Below, one piece after another: positions 1-8,285 of a stretch of 64,000 nt of DNA; within the stretch, counting starts at the first letter, position 1, and each line of letters opens with the position of its first letter. The notes under the pieces are model-generated. The model did no database searches. It worked only from the letters and a program-made list of their open reading frames with translations, and was not told the DNA's origin. This stretch comes from an uncultured Pseudomonadales bacterium (GTDB taxonomy: Bacteria > Pseudomonadota > Gammaproteobacteria > Pseudomonadales > Porticoccaceae): assembly GCA_943788895.1 (NCBI GenBank), contig CALSRZ010000006.1, forward strand, positions 62,001 through 126,000, given 5' to 3'. A program made the position numbers and the translations under genes.

Positions 1-869
1 TCTTCATTGATACCGCCAGCATTATTAAGCGCCTCGGCAAGTGTCATGTAGCTGCGATCCATACGCTGCGTAGATGGGGTTTTCACATCACCCATCACAA
101 ACACCTTTAATTTGTCATTGCGAGGGATATGAACAATGTCATTGTGCTTGATCAGTCGATTCTGGCTAATATCCCCTTTTTCATAAAGGGCATATAAGTC
201 TATAAGCTCATCCTTTAAGCCCTCGCTGGTTTCAGTTGTCAAAACCACTGAACGCCAATCGGCATCAGGGCTCATGCCACCGGAAAGGTTTAAAGCATCT
301 AATAAAGTCAACGGCAGGTTTGTCACCGGTATCACCGAAGGAGTCTCGACAGCACCAGTTACAAAAGCTCTCTGGGATCTGTATGCAGCGACAGAGACAT
401 CAATTTGCGGGGATTCAATATACTGGCTCAACTGATCGGTAATCAGCTGTCTAACCTCATCTACAGTTTTATTGATAACTGAGATTTTTCCCACATAGGG
501 ATAGAAGATTTGTCCATCTGAATGAACAACATTGCCCGACTCACCCGGCGATCTAAACTGGCCAGCCGGAGTGGTAAGTTCCGGATGATCCCAAACAGTG
601 ATATTTAAGATATCACCCTTACCGATAAGATAGCTGTACTGACCTATTTCCTTATCAAGTGCTTTATTTGTCTTGGCACCCGGCTCGGACATTTGCAGTT
701 CAGAGAGTAGAGTGGGGTTAATCGGCCTTACGTTAATCCGAGGGTAAATATCATAGGGTTCTTCTTCAATAAGAAGGCCAACATCAACGTGGCCACCCGG
801 GACAACAGTACAGCCAGCAATGGCAATAAATGTGCTGTATATAGCTAAACTTCTTAGAATGCTGATCAT
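1..869 (-). CDS. wza: Wza-type polysaccharide export outer-membrane lipoprotein (partial)
   Basis: Translating the reverse strand from the ATG at 869 gives about 289 residues that run off the left edge, so the C-terminus is missing. The N-terminus is a lipoprotein signal peptide with lipobox IAGC (Cys20). A polysaccharide export (Poly_export) domain follows with the motif YLIGKGDILNITVWDHPEL. After it come SLBB-type segments (RAFVTGAVETPS and KVFVMGDVKTPS). Wza forms the octameric outer-membrane channel for capsule or exopolysaccharide. The neighbour is wzb, 87 bp upstream on the same strand, the usual wza/wzb pairing. A wzc kinase would be expected beyond the left edge. Confidence 0.93.
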   Translation of the reverse strand, partial: MISILRSLAIYSTFIAIAGCTVVPGGHVDVGLLIEEEPYDIYPRINVRPINPTLLSELQMSEPGAKTNKALDKEIGQYSYLIGKGDILNITVWDHPELTTPAGQFRSPGESGNVVHSDGQIFYPYVGKISVINKTVDEVRQLITDQLSQYIESPQIDVSVAAYRSQRAFVTGAVETPSVIPVTNLPLTLLDALNLSGGMSPDADWRSVVLTTETSEGLKDELIDLYALYEKGDISQNRLIKHNDIVHIPRNDKLKVFVMGDVKTPSTQRMDRSYMTLAEALNNAGGINE

Positions 870-956
870 GTTATTTTGTTAATCTCAATTGTTTTATAAT
901 TTTTATATTAGAGATTTTACTTTCTAATAATTAACCAATAGATCACTAATTTAAGG

Positions 957-1397
957 CTAATTATCCTTGTTTAACCTGTCATACCAGCTTAAACAGCCAG
1001 CTTCAATTTGATTGAATATGTAGTTAAATACTTCATCGCTTCTGCGATAGGGGTCATGAATATCAATATCATCCTGCCATTTACCCATCAGCAATATCTT
1101 TCCTGAGGCCTGAGGATACTGTTTCATTATTAGGTTTTGATGGTCATTTTCCATAACTAACACTAAATCAGCATCGGCAATCATTTGGCCGTCCAGCTTT
1201 CTGGCAACGTGCTTTGTAGCCTTATAGCCATTGGCCTCTAGCAAGGAAGCTGCATTTTTGTCTATCTCATGACCCACCAGCGCCTTGACCCCAGCGGATG
1301 AAATTATTTTGTTTGGCATCTTTTGCTGAAGTATTCTTTCAGCAGTAGGGCTTCGACAGATATTACCGACACAAACGATTAAAATATTGTTAAAGAT
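957..1397 (-). CDS. wzb: Wzb-type low-molecular-weight protein-tyrosine phosphatase with apparent AUC start
   Basis: This LMW-PTP dephosphorylates the Wzc tyrosine autokinase that controls capsule assembly. The P-loop VCVGNICRSPTAE is encoded at about 1352-1376 and the general-acid DPYR motif lies near the C-terminus. The first ATG (1319) lies after the catalytic P-loop, so it cannot be the true start. The reading frame upstream is open back to a TAG and contains no ATG, GTG or TTG. Alignment to E. coli Wzb (MFNNILVVCVGNICRSP) puts initiation at the ATC codon at 1395-1397, with AGAAGGG about 9 nt upstream as ribosome-binding site. This gives 146 residues against 147 in E. coli. The start is either a rare AUC or a G-to-C sequence change. 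Confidence 0.88.
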   Translation of the reverse strand: MFNNILIVCVGNICRSPTAERILQQKMPNKIISSAGVKALVGHEIDKNAASLLEANGYKATKHVARKLDGQMIADADLVLVMENDHQNLIMKQYPQASGKILLMGKWQDDIDIHDPYRRSDEVFNYIFNQIEAGCLSWYDRLNKDN

Positions 1398-1913
1398 AAG
1401 AACTAACCCTTCTGAAGCCTACAATACCACTCTAAACCCTGTATTTTTTATAATAATTTGCTGCGTAAGATTTTATAAAATCTTCTAAAAAACACTAAAA
1501 TGTCATACAAAATAACTAATTAGCATAAGACGCAACTTATGGTTTATAGAGTGAACTACGCAGTAATACTAATATATAACGACATAAAGTCCCAGCATTT
1601 TATCATTCTTCGAGTAGAGTAAAATCTTGGAAAAAAACAGGATAAGACTAGTAAATAAGGGTTAAAAACCAATAGATGAAACTCGAATTATCGACAAAAA
1701 CTCTGATCAGTTTGCCTTTTTCAGCAGTATTATTTGCAGGCTAAGGGCTGATTACGGCCTCTGAGATAATCCAAAAAACCATAGCTCTTCGTAAAAAGGC
1801 AGCTTACTTTATTAAACTAAACATAAATACATAGGCACACCCTGTATCATTTTCACAGAATGAACAAATAATTAAATTTTTATAATAAAAACAATAAGTC
1901 CCCGGGGGAAATC
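1398..1913. other. AT-rich divergent intergenic region between wzb and porin gene
   Basis: This 516-bp stretch has no convincing reading frame or RNA gene. It should carry the divergent promoters for wzb/wza (leftward) and the porin (rightward). The only strong structure is an 18-bp perfect palindrome at 1467-1484, listed separately. The porin RBS (GGGGGA) is at about 1902-1907. Confidence 0.6.
1467..1484. promoter_or_regulatory. 18-bp perfect palindrome, possible operator
   Basis: AAGATTTTATAAAATCTT is a perfect inverted repeat with no loop, about 70 bp upstream of the wzb start. A loop-free, AT-rich dyad suits a dimeric repressor site better than a terminator. The cognate regulator is unknown. 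Confidence 0.35.
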
Positions 1914-3371
1914 ATGCAAATTCGTACATCTGTATTAGTATCTTTAATATTTATGGGCTCTGTATCAGTCAACACTGTAGCAGCACCAAGCAATCAAGAA
2001 TTATTCGAACTGTATAACGCGGCTCTCGATAGAATTGCAGCACTAGAATCCAAAATTGCTGACAATACTGAAAACACAAATAGCGCCGAGGAAGCAAAGT
2101 CCTCAGATCTGGTCGGATCTAATGCAGCCTACAACTTTAAAGTACTCGATCATTCAAGAGACACCAATATCAAGCAGCTTGTTCAGCTACAGGCACTGCG
2201 CGACGGTGATCTAAAACAAAAAGTTACACTCGGCGGTCAGGTCACAGCTCTGGTGAACTATCAGAAATCAAATATAGACACCAAGTTTGGCTGGCTGATG
2301 CGCCACCCCACTTCATCTAATCAAATCGGCAAGACTGTGTCAGAAGCTGTGATTCACTCAAGCAACCTGAATGTAACTGCACGCCTAACTGACAATCTGA
2401 CTGCTTATGCTGAGTTGCTGTATAACCCGGAGCAAAACTTCGCATCTGGTTCAACCATCACCGGTTTACCGCGCAACAATATCAATATGCGTCGCGCCTA
2501 TCTTCTCTATGGAAACCTGGCAGAATCAAACGTTTATGCGTCTCTTGGTAAAATGGATATTCCCTTTGGTCTAAACGATACCGTTAGCCCATTTACCAAC
2601 TCAACTAACTGGCACTCATTTGCCGGTCTGGCCTATGGCGGCCTGGTAGGCTATTCCAGCGATAATCTACATCTCCGCGCAATGGCCATTCAGGGTGGTG
2701 CACAGTTCAGAAACGCCAACACACCTGTTGGAGACTCTGCTGTTCCCTCACTGCTAAATAACTTTGCAGTCGATGCAAACTACAGTTTCGCGCTTGATAG
2801 CGGCTCACTGCTCGCCGGTGCTAGCTACCAGTACGGAACCGCTTACTGTCAGGAATATGTGGTTAAGCATTTCCGCGCCTGTGACGACAATGTAGATGCT
2901 GTTTCGGTTTACTCTCGCTATGAGAATGGCCGCTTAACGCTGCTTTCAGAGTTTGCAGAGACATTGAAAGTTTGGCCTGGTACAGCTAACCCTAACTTCC
3001 CTGCCTATGCCGGATTTGAAGCTGTAAAGAACTTCACCTGGACTGTTGGTGCTGGCTATTCTTACGACTTCGGTCTTGAGAAAGATGTCGACCTCTCAAT
3101 CGAGTTCAGTGAATATGTTGCCGGCGATACAGGCGCTCCTTGGGAGAAGCAAGACCAGCTGGTACTTGGCGCATCCTACATGCCGAATGACAACGTGAAA
3201 TACTTTGCTGAAATCATTGAAGCGAATGGCTGGGTTCCACTTAACTTCCTGAGTGGTGGCCATATGGATCCCAACAATGAACAGCCTAATATGCCATTTC
3301 TACATGAGTCATGGTCTGAGGCAGATGCCAAAACCAGCGTGATTGCTTTTGGTGTGCAGGGAGCGTTCTAA
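1914..3371 (+). CDS. Outer-membrane beta-barrel porin with N-terminal coiled coil
   Basis: This 485-residue protein has a Sec signal peptide ending near VAA-APSN. A short helical stretch rich in Glu/Leu/Ala follows (ELYNAALDRIAALESKI), typical of the periplasmic coiled coil of trimeric porins. The rest alternates aromatic and polar residues in beta-strand pattern, as in GKMDIPFGLNDT. It ends in a phenylalanine (GVQGAF), the usual BAM recognition signal. The overall design resembles LbtU-like siderophore porins and the FupA/DUF3573 group, but I cannot assign a substrate. It has an RBS (GGGGGA) and its own terminator, so it is probably monocistronic. Confidence 0.75.
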   Translation: MQIRTSVLVSLIFMGSVSVNTVAAPSNQELFELYNAALDRIAALESKIADNTENTNSAEEAKSSDLVGSNAAYNFKVLDHSRDTNIKQLVQLQALRDGDLKQKVTLGGQVTALVNYQKSNIDTKFGWLMRHPTSSNQIGKTVSEAVIHSSNLNVTARLTDNLTAYAELLYNPEQNFASGSTITGLPRNNINMRRAYLLYGNLAESNVYASLGKMDIPFGLNDTVSPFTNSTNWHSFAGLAYGGLVGYSSDNLHLRAMAIQGGAQFRNANTPVGDSAVPSLLNNFAVDANYSFALDSGSLLAGASYQYGTAYCQEYVVKHFRACDDNVDAVSVYSRYENGRLTLLSEFAETLKVWPGTANPNFPAYAGFEAVKNFTWTVGAGYSYDFGLEKDVDLSIEFSEYVAGDTGAPWEKQDQLVLGASYMPNDNVKYFAEIIEANGWVPLNFLSGGHMDPNNEQPNMPFLHESWSEADAKTSVIAFGVQGAF

Positions 3372-3392
3372 ATAAAGCCTGAAAGTTAGTAT

Positions 3393-3424
3393 AAAAAAGC
3401 CGTGATTTATCACGGCTTTTTTTA
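3393..3424 (+). terminator. Rho-independent terminator of porin gene
   Basis: Stem GCCGTGA/TCACGGC (3399-3405 and 3410-3416) with a TTTA loop, flanked by A-run and T-run. It lies 22 bp after the porin stop and could work in both directions. Confidence 0.85.
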
Positions 3425-3483
3425 TGGGCCCGCCCTAATAGCGCAGCAATAAGAATAGGTGCCGGAACGCACTACTGGTTTTA

Positions 3484-4476
3484 TTAATCCCTGTGAATAC
3501 AGGCCATCAACTGCTGTTCCCATTGGCTGTCAACTTTATCCGAGATAATCTCAACACGGCTTTCTACGCAGTCATCCAATTCAATTTCCGTCAAGGTATC
3601 AGGCGTTAGGTTATAGCCGAATACACCAGCTTCAGTGATAAACACGGCTTTCATTCTTTCGGCATTTATACCACTTAGAAATAAGAATAATTTCTTGTGA
3701 TTAAACACACGGCTTGGTGAAAAGCGCCAACCGACACTGTGAAAGCCTTCACCCTTATTGACCGCTTTAATATAACCAGAGTCAGGAATAGGCAGTTCGG
3801 AAAGCAAGGGTTTTTCTTCACCTGAACTGTGATGATGAGCCTTGGCTTTAGCAGCTGTTTTACCCAGTAAATATGTCGGTGCTATTTCACCATTTTGGCT
3901 AAATAACACCTCAGCTTCGGCTGTGCCCTGCTGCTTTACGTAGGCCTCAAGTTTGGCCTTATCTTCAGGCTGATATAAGTCCTGTTTATTGCCCAGAATA
4001 ATATCGGCAATGGCAATTTGCTGATTAAAAGTTTGGTGTGAGGTATAGCGTTTATCCGAGAGTTTTCGAGCATCAACCAACGTCAGAATTTTCTGTATAT
4101 CAAGGATCTGTTGGTAGTAGTCCGCAGAGAGCACCTGCAACACTTCTTTGGGGTGGCCGAGGCCGGTTGGCTCAATCAACAGGCGATCCGGTTTAGCGCG
4201 GGTGATCAATTGATTTAATGCGACCTGCATAGGCAGTCCTGCTGCACAGCACATACAGCCACCTGGAACCTCGCGAATAAATACGCCCTGCTCTTCACTG
4301 TGCTGGCCTGTAAACAGACTGCCATCCACGCCAATCTCACCAAATTCATTGACCAGAACCGCCCAGCGTTCATCAGCAGGTTTTGACTTCAACAGATGTA
4401 AAATAGCCGAGGTTTTTCCGACGCCTAAAAAGCCGGTAATAATATTGGTAGGAATAGCCGAAACATGCGCATTCAT
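3484..4476 (-). CDS. COG0523 (CobW/YeiR-like) zinc GTPase
   Basis: This 330-residue G3E-family P-loop GTPase has Walker A GFLGVGKTS at residues 15-23 and the metal-binding CxCC motif GGCMCCAAG. It also has an EPTGLGHP switch and an NKQD-type guanine specificity motif (LGNKQD). A CobW C-terminal domain follows (VGWRFSPSRVF). Members of this group deliver or sequester zinc under limitation. It lies 64 bp downstream of zur on the same strand, which supports a Zur-regulated role. It is shorter than, and distinct from, the second COG0523 protein at 5892-7109, so the two are probably not redundant. Confidence 0.85.
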   Translation of the reverse strand: MNAHVSAIPTNIITGFLGVGKTSAILHLLKSKPADERWAVLVNEFGEIGVDGSLFTGQHSEEQGVFIREVPGGCMCCAAGLPMQVALNQLITRAKPDRLLIEPTGLGHPKEVLQVLSADYYQQILDIQKILTLVDARKLSDKRYTSHQTFNQQIAIADIILGNKQDLYQPEDKAKLEAYVKQQGTAEAEVLFSQNGEIAPTYLLGKTAAKAKAHHHSSGEEKPLLSELPIPDSGYIKAVNKGEGFHSVGWRFSPSRVFNHKKLFLFLSGINAERMKAVFITEAGVFGYNLTPDTLTEIELDDCVESRVEIISDKVDSQWEQQLMACIHRD

Positions 4477-4540
4477 AGGGACTTTGCAATAGGTTTTGTC
4501 ACTTGTAATACCTTATTTGTAAATACAATTCTGGGCATTG

Positions 4541-5008
4541 CTAAGCTGCTCTTGCCGAGCAGTTATTGCACAGGCACTGCAGTTCTAATTGCGGATTGGT
4601 AAGCCTGTAGTCGGCTTTACCTACCAGGTCACCCAGCTCATCGATAATGCTTTTAGAGATTGCGATTTCTTTGGTACTTTGACACTCACCACAGATTAAA
4701 AATTGCGGGATTTGGTGTGCGTGATCACAGCTGATATGGGAGCAGGCAACATACTTATTGGTTGAGCTTAGCTTGTGTACTAAATCTTCTGCTTCAAGAA
4801 ATTCTAAAATGCGATACACAGACATTGCCGGCATGGATTTTTCAGCGATCTTTTTATAAGCATCGGTGATTTCATAGGCCGATAAGGGTGTATTGGAAGC
4901 TAGCAATAGCCTCAAAACGCCTTTGCGCTTCTCGGTCAAACGCCCACCAGAACGTGCGCAGAGGTCCTCTGCTTTGTCGATAACGCGATTGAGTTGCTGT
5001 TTATTCAT
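4541..5008 (-). CDS. zur: Zur, Fur-family zinc uptake regulator
   Basis: This 155-residue Fur-family protein has a winged-helix N-terminus (LTEKRKGVLRLLLASNTPLSAYEI) and a recognition-helix region MSVYRILEFLEAEDLVHKL. The metal-binding dimerisation domain contains two CxxC pairs, CGEC and CNNC, that form the structural zinc site. In E. coli, Zur-Zn represses zinc uptake and zinc-sparing genes. Its neighbours are two COG0523 GTPases and a DUF1826 gene, a typical Zur regulon, which separates it from Fur. The first gene of this group has a Zur-box-like dyad upstream. Confidence 0.88.
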   Translation of the reverse strand: MNKQQLNRVIDKAEDLCARSGGRLTEKRKGVLRLLLASNTPLSAYEITDAYKKIAEKSMPAMSVYRILEFLEAEDLVHKLSSTNKYVACSHISCDHAHQIPQFLICGECQSTKEIAISKSIIDELGDLVGKADYRLTNPQLELQCLCNNCSARAA

Positions 5009-5069
5009 AGGGAAGGATCTGCTCTCTGCCTTTGCTTAAGCCTTATCTGCTTGCTTTACGCCGTTGATC

Positions 5070-5090
5070 AAACTGATTGAGAATCAGTTT
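5070..5090. promoter_or_regulatory. 21-bp inverted repeat upstream of zur
   Basis: Nine-base arms AAACTGATT and AATCAGTTT are perfectly complementary around a 3-nt centre (GAG). The site lies 62-82 bp before the zur start and 116 bp after the DUF1826 stop. No T-run follows on either strand, so an operator (Fur/Zur type) is more likely than a terminator. It is not a close match to the Zur-type dyad at 7158. Confidence 0.4.
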
Positions 5091-5205
5091 AACGACGTCC
5101 ACTTTATTTTTCCTCAAGAATACTTTACTACTACCGGATGTCAACGGTATAGCCCCTTGCCTGGCTTAGCTTGCCCATATCTGCGGGCTTAAAGCTGGCC
5201 AAAAA

Positions 5206-5895
5206 TCAGTGACTAAAATCGAGCGTTAATAACAGGCGACTTTTATCTGCCGACAAAGCCGGCGAACGATGCACCAGTCCGGCATTTTCATTGCCTTCCC
5301 AAAGTTCGCCTTTTAACAGGGCAACCTCTCCACAGCGGAGTTGTTGGATATCATCGGGGTTTTTATATAGTCCGGATTCGCTGTCGGGTTTGCCATTGCT
5401 TCCCAGTCCCAATTTTTCACGGTTAACTGTCTGATGGGGTAACCACTCAGTGGCAATACCTTGAAAAGTTGTTACCAGACGAGTGGGCACTCTATCGACA
5501 TGGAATTTTGGGCACATTGCGCGATTAAGCACGGTTAAACGCAATCCCACGCGCTTAAGTTCAAAGAGGTAGCAAAACATATCCACGAGTTCGGCAATGT
5601 TTTCGCACAGCTCCTGTTGGCTGCTATCCGCTAAAGATTCGCTAATGCTTGAAAACACAGTTTGTGGTGTGACGGTCATCGACGCTTGGAATGTTGGATT
5701 GGCCTTTATAAAGGCATCGACAGAATCTTTTAGTGTTGCGGATAACTCGCGCTTCCAAATAACGATATTGTTTTCTGCAAGGTAGATATCAGACAAAACC
5801 GCCGGTTCGCTACCTTGAGCAACGCGGCGAACTTTTATCTCACTGTTATTCAGAGAATCAACACTGGGTGCCTGGGCCGCGCTTAAAGTATTCAT
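5206..5895 (-). CDS. DUF1826 protein of zinc-limitation operon
   Basis: This protein of about 229 residues matches the DUF1826 family. Its C-terminal half carries an iron/2OG-oxygenase-like [14 protein letters not shown] segment and a late His-Arg (VHRSPAL), but the biochemical function is unknown. DUF1826 genes recur beside COG0523 GTPases under Zur control, as here. I chose the ATG at 5895 because GGGAG precedes it by about 5 nt and it overlaps the stop of the upstream GTPase gene (ATGA). An ATG 12 bp further upstream is possible. The two genes are therefore translationally coupled. Confidence 0.8.
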   Translation of the reverse strand: MNTLSAAQAPSVDSLNNSEIKVRRVAQGSEPAVLSDIYLAENNIVIWKRELSATLKDSVDAFIKANPTFQASMTVTPQTVFSSISESLADSSQQELCENIAELVDMFCYLFELKRVGLRLTVLNRAMCPKFHVDRVPTRLVTTFQGIATEWLPHQTVNREKLGLGSNGKPDSESGLYKNPDDIQQLRCGEVALLKGELWEGNENAGLVHRSPALSADKSRLLLTLDFSH

Positions 5896-7109
5896 GCTTG
5901 CTCCCATGCGGGGAATGGATCCTGTAATGTCGCCCAGTAAGCTTTGCCGCGCAATACTTCATCTTCGCTTAACAGGCAGTCATCAAGGGCTTGAGTGAAG
6001 CCGCTTTGGTCCAGACCCTGACCGATAAATACCAACTCCTGGCGCATATCACCGAAGGGTTCCACCCACTGTTTTTCAATGGAGGCGAGATATTCTTCGT
6101 CAGTGGGCCAGCTTTCTTTCGGTAGTGCTTTCCAAAACATACCTGCGAAACCGTAGCGAGCAATGCCTCCCGCCTGACTCCATTGACCGGCAAATTCGGG
6201 GCGTGAAGCCAGCCAGAAATAGCCTTTGGAACGGATCAACTTGCCGTATTTATCGGTGCTGTGCAGAAACTGGTGGAATTTTTCCGGATGAAAGGGTCGT
6301 CGTGCTTGATAGGTAAAACTGCCAATGCCATATTCTTCCGTTTCGGGAACATGCTCGCCGCGCATCTCTTTAAGCCAACCCGGGGCTTGCTGGGCGCGCT
6401 CAAAATTAAATAAGCCGGTGCTAAGCACATCATCGATATTCACCTGCCCTTGGGAAATCGGAATTATTTTCGCATGGGTATTCAGGGTTTTAAGAATGGC
6501 GGTTAGACGGTCTATATCAGACGGACTCGCCAAATCAGTTTTACTGACGAGAAGAACATCGGCGAACTCAACCTGATCGACCAGTAGATCGGCAACACTG
6601 CGCTCATCCTCTTCACCTAGAGACTCAGCTGTATCCTGTAGGTATTTTGCCTCGTCATAATCCTTTAGAAAGTTGACCGCATCGACCACAGTAACCATTG
6701 TGTCCAAGTCGGCGACATTAGATAGGGAGACACCATCTTCGTCGGCGAAGGTAAAGGTTTCTGCTACCGGCAAAGGCTCTGAAATCCCCGTCGATTCAAT
6801 AACCAGGTAATCAAAACGGCCCTCCTCGGCAAGCTTGGTAACCTCCTCCAAGAGGTCTTCCCGCAGCGTGCAGCAAATACAGCCATTGCTCATTTCAACA
6901 AGTTTCTCTTCACTGCGGTTTAGTGACACATCGTTCTGAACTATCGCCGCATCAATATTGATTTCACTCATATCATTGACGATAACAGCGACTTTTTTGC
7001 CTTCCCGGTTGTTGAGGATATGGCTAAGCACGGTGGTTTTACCGGCACCTAAAAAACCTGAAAGTACGGTGACTGGGAGTTTGTTTGTTTGCACTGTTAG
7101 TCTCTCCAT
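5892..7109 (-). CDS. zigA: ZigA-type COG0523 zinc metallochaperone GTPase
   Basis: This 405-residue GTPase has Walker [11 protein letters not shown], the zinc-binding CxCC motif ([11 protein letters not shown]), an [10 protein letters not shown] switch and SKTD in the guanine-binding position. A long CobW_C domain follows ([12 protein letters not shown]). Length and sequence match the ZigA/YciC group, proposed to hand zinc to priority enzymes when zinc is scarce. It heads the operon with the DUF1826 gene, with start and stop overlapping. A Zur-box-like dyad is centred about 58 bp upstream of the start. Confidence 0.88.
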   Translation of the reverse strand: MERLTVQTNKLPVTVLSGFLGAGKTTVLSHILNNREGKKVAVIVNDMSEINIDAAIVQNDVSLNRSEEKLVEMSNGCICCTLREDLLEEVTKLAEEGRFDYLVIESTGISEPLPVAETFTFADEDGVSLSNVADLDTMVTVVDAVNFLKDYDEAKYLQDTAESLGEEDERSVADLLVDQVEFADVLLVSKTDLASPSDIDRLTAILKTLNTHAKIIPISQGQVNIDDVLSTGLFNFERAQQAPGWLKEMRGEHVPETEEYGIGSFTYQARRPFHPEKFHQFLHSTDKYGKLIRSKGYFWLASRPEFAGQWSQAGGIARYGFAGMFWKALPKESWPTDEEYLASIEKQWVEPFGDMRQELVFIGQGLDQSGFTQALDDCLLSEDEVLRGKAYWATLQDPFPAWEQA

Positions 7110-7157
7110 TTTGAGTAGTGTTGATCTCTGGGTGGCTACAAAGTTAAATATTAATGC

Positions 7158-7176
7158 AATGATACATCATATCATT
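7158..7176 (-). promoter_or_regulatory. Zur-box-like operator upstream of zigA
   Basis: AATGATACATCATATCATT is a 19-bp dyad with 7-bp perfect arms (AATGATA/TATCATT) in the promoter region of the zigA-type gene. Spacing and sequence resemble the gammaproteobacterial Zur site (AATGTTATA-N-TATAACATT). A zur gene in the same cluster supports the call. Confidence 0.65.
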
Positions 7177-7289
7177 TACTTATAAAAACAACTCCTCCTC
7201 ATTATATTTTTTGTCGCCACTATGTGAGGCCACTGCCAAGGAATTGATTTTATTGAGAGGGATTTGGTTGGGGCCGAAAAAGATAGGGG

Positions 7290-7721
7290 TTTTAAATTAG
7301 CATGGGGGCGGTATTTATTTCTCGGATTTTAATGGTGCCCGGGGCCGGAGTTAATCAAATCAGCCTTTGGGCTGCTTTGACCCCTTCGGGGCTTTATTGC
7401 CAAGGATGGCATGTATGCAGATTTTGCAGGAGCAAAAATCTGCCCTCGTTCAAAATGCTTCGCATTTTGTGAACCTCACCGCTTCAAGTCCTAATATAGG
7501 AGTTTTAAATTAGCATGGGGGCGGTATTTATTTCTCGGATTTTAATGGTGCCCGGGGCCGGAGTTAATCAAATCAGCCTTTGGGCTGCTTTGACCCCTTC
7601 GGGGCTTCGTCGCTGTGCGACTCGTTCAAAATGCTTCGCATTTTGTGAACCTCACCGCTTCAAGTCCTAATATAGGAGTTTTAAATTAGCATGGGGGCGG
7701 TATTTATTTCTCGGATTTTAA
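7290..7721 (-). repeat. Tandem repeats carrying the 3' end of tRNA-Leu (rtT-like)
   Basis: Repeat units start at 7290, 7503 and 7679, with periods of 213 and 176 bp; the last unit merges into the intact tRNA-Leu. Each unit contains the 17-bp tRNA-Leu 3' end (7333-7349, 7546-7562, and the true end at 7722), its downstream flank, and short hairpins. Examples are AAAATGCTTCGCATTTT at 7452-7468 and 7629-7645. The 213-bp copy has about 37 extra bases. Read with the tRNA (leftward), this is a transcribed tail of repeats, like the 178-bp repeats after E. coli tyrT. No protein gene is apparent. Confidence 0.85.
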
Positions 7722-7808
7722 TGGTGCCCGGGGCCGGACTTGAACCGGCACAACCGTGAGGTCGGGAGATTTTAAGTCTCCTGTGTCTACCAATTCCACC
7801 ACCCGGGC
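7722..7808 (-). tRNA. tRNA-Leu(UAA)
   Basis: An 87-nt cloverleaf including an encoded CCA. The acceptor stem is GCCCGGG/CCCGGGC, the D-arm contains AATTGGTAGAC, the anticodon loop ACTTAAAAT carries UAA, and there is a long class II variable arm and a GGTTCAAGTCC T-loop. It lies with tRNA-Cys downstream of pgsA, matching leuZ in the E. coli pgsA-glyW-cysT-leuZ order. Confidence 0.95.
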
Positions 7809-7870
7809 AAGGGACTTCTGCGGGGGCCGGTATAGCCCATGGCCGATATTGGATAATCAGCCGGTAAAAA

Positions 7871-7944
<74 letters not shown>

Positions 7945-8071
7945 TCAAAAACTTGTATATAAACTTCCCGTCGGTCTCACTCTTTAGACGGTCGGAAGAA
8001 TCTTAACAGCCTACAGGCTGTTAATCCCCTTCGGGCTTCGCTTCGCTCGTTGCTAATTGCTTCGCAATTGG

Positions 8072-8127
8072 TCGAACCGACGATGGCGGAGTTGCAGTCC
8101 ACAGCATTACCACTTTGCTACCGCGCC
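8072..8127 (-). pseudogene. Truncated tRNA-Cys copy ending in the T-loop
   Basis: The 5' part of tRNA-Cys, from the acceptor strand through D-arm, anticodon (GCA), variable loop and T-stem to GGTTCGA, repeats exactly 183 bp away. It then diverges into a hairpin (8055-8069) instead of completing the T-arm and acceptor, so it cannot fold as a tRNA. The upstream flank of the tRNA (7945 to about 8010) is also duplicated at 8128 to about 8205, with a few substitutions. It is therefore a tandem duplication of flank plus truncated tRNA. Confidence 0.88.
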
Positions 8128-8285
8128 TCAAAAACTTGTATATAAACTTCCCGTCGGTCTCACTCTTTAGAAGGTCGGAAAAATCTTAACAGTCTTTAAA
8201 CTGTTAAGCCCCTTCGGGCTTCTTGCGAAGAGGCCGTATTCTAGGGAATACCAGCAATAAATCAACTACTTATCGCCCCTAATAT

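Noticed and set aside
957-1319. wzb starting at the ATG at 1319
   Set aside because: This start lies after the catalytic P-loop (VCVGNICRSP), which is encoded in frame upstream with good match to E. coli Wzb.
3484-4476. Cobalamin-synthesis CobW
   Set aside because: No cob genes are near; context with zur and DUF1826 points to zinc.
8206-8285. tRNA-Gly between pgsA and tRNA-Cys as in E. coli glyW
   Set aside because: No cloverleaf or T-arm sequence is found in this interval; only the truncated tRNA-Cys copy lies nearby.
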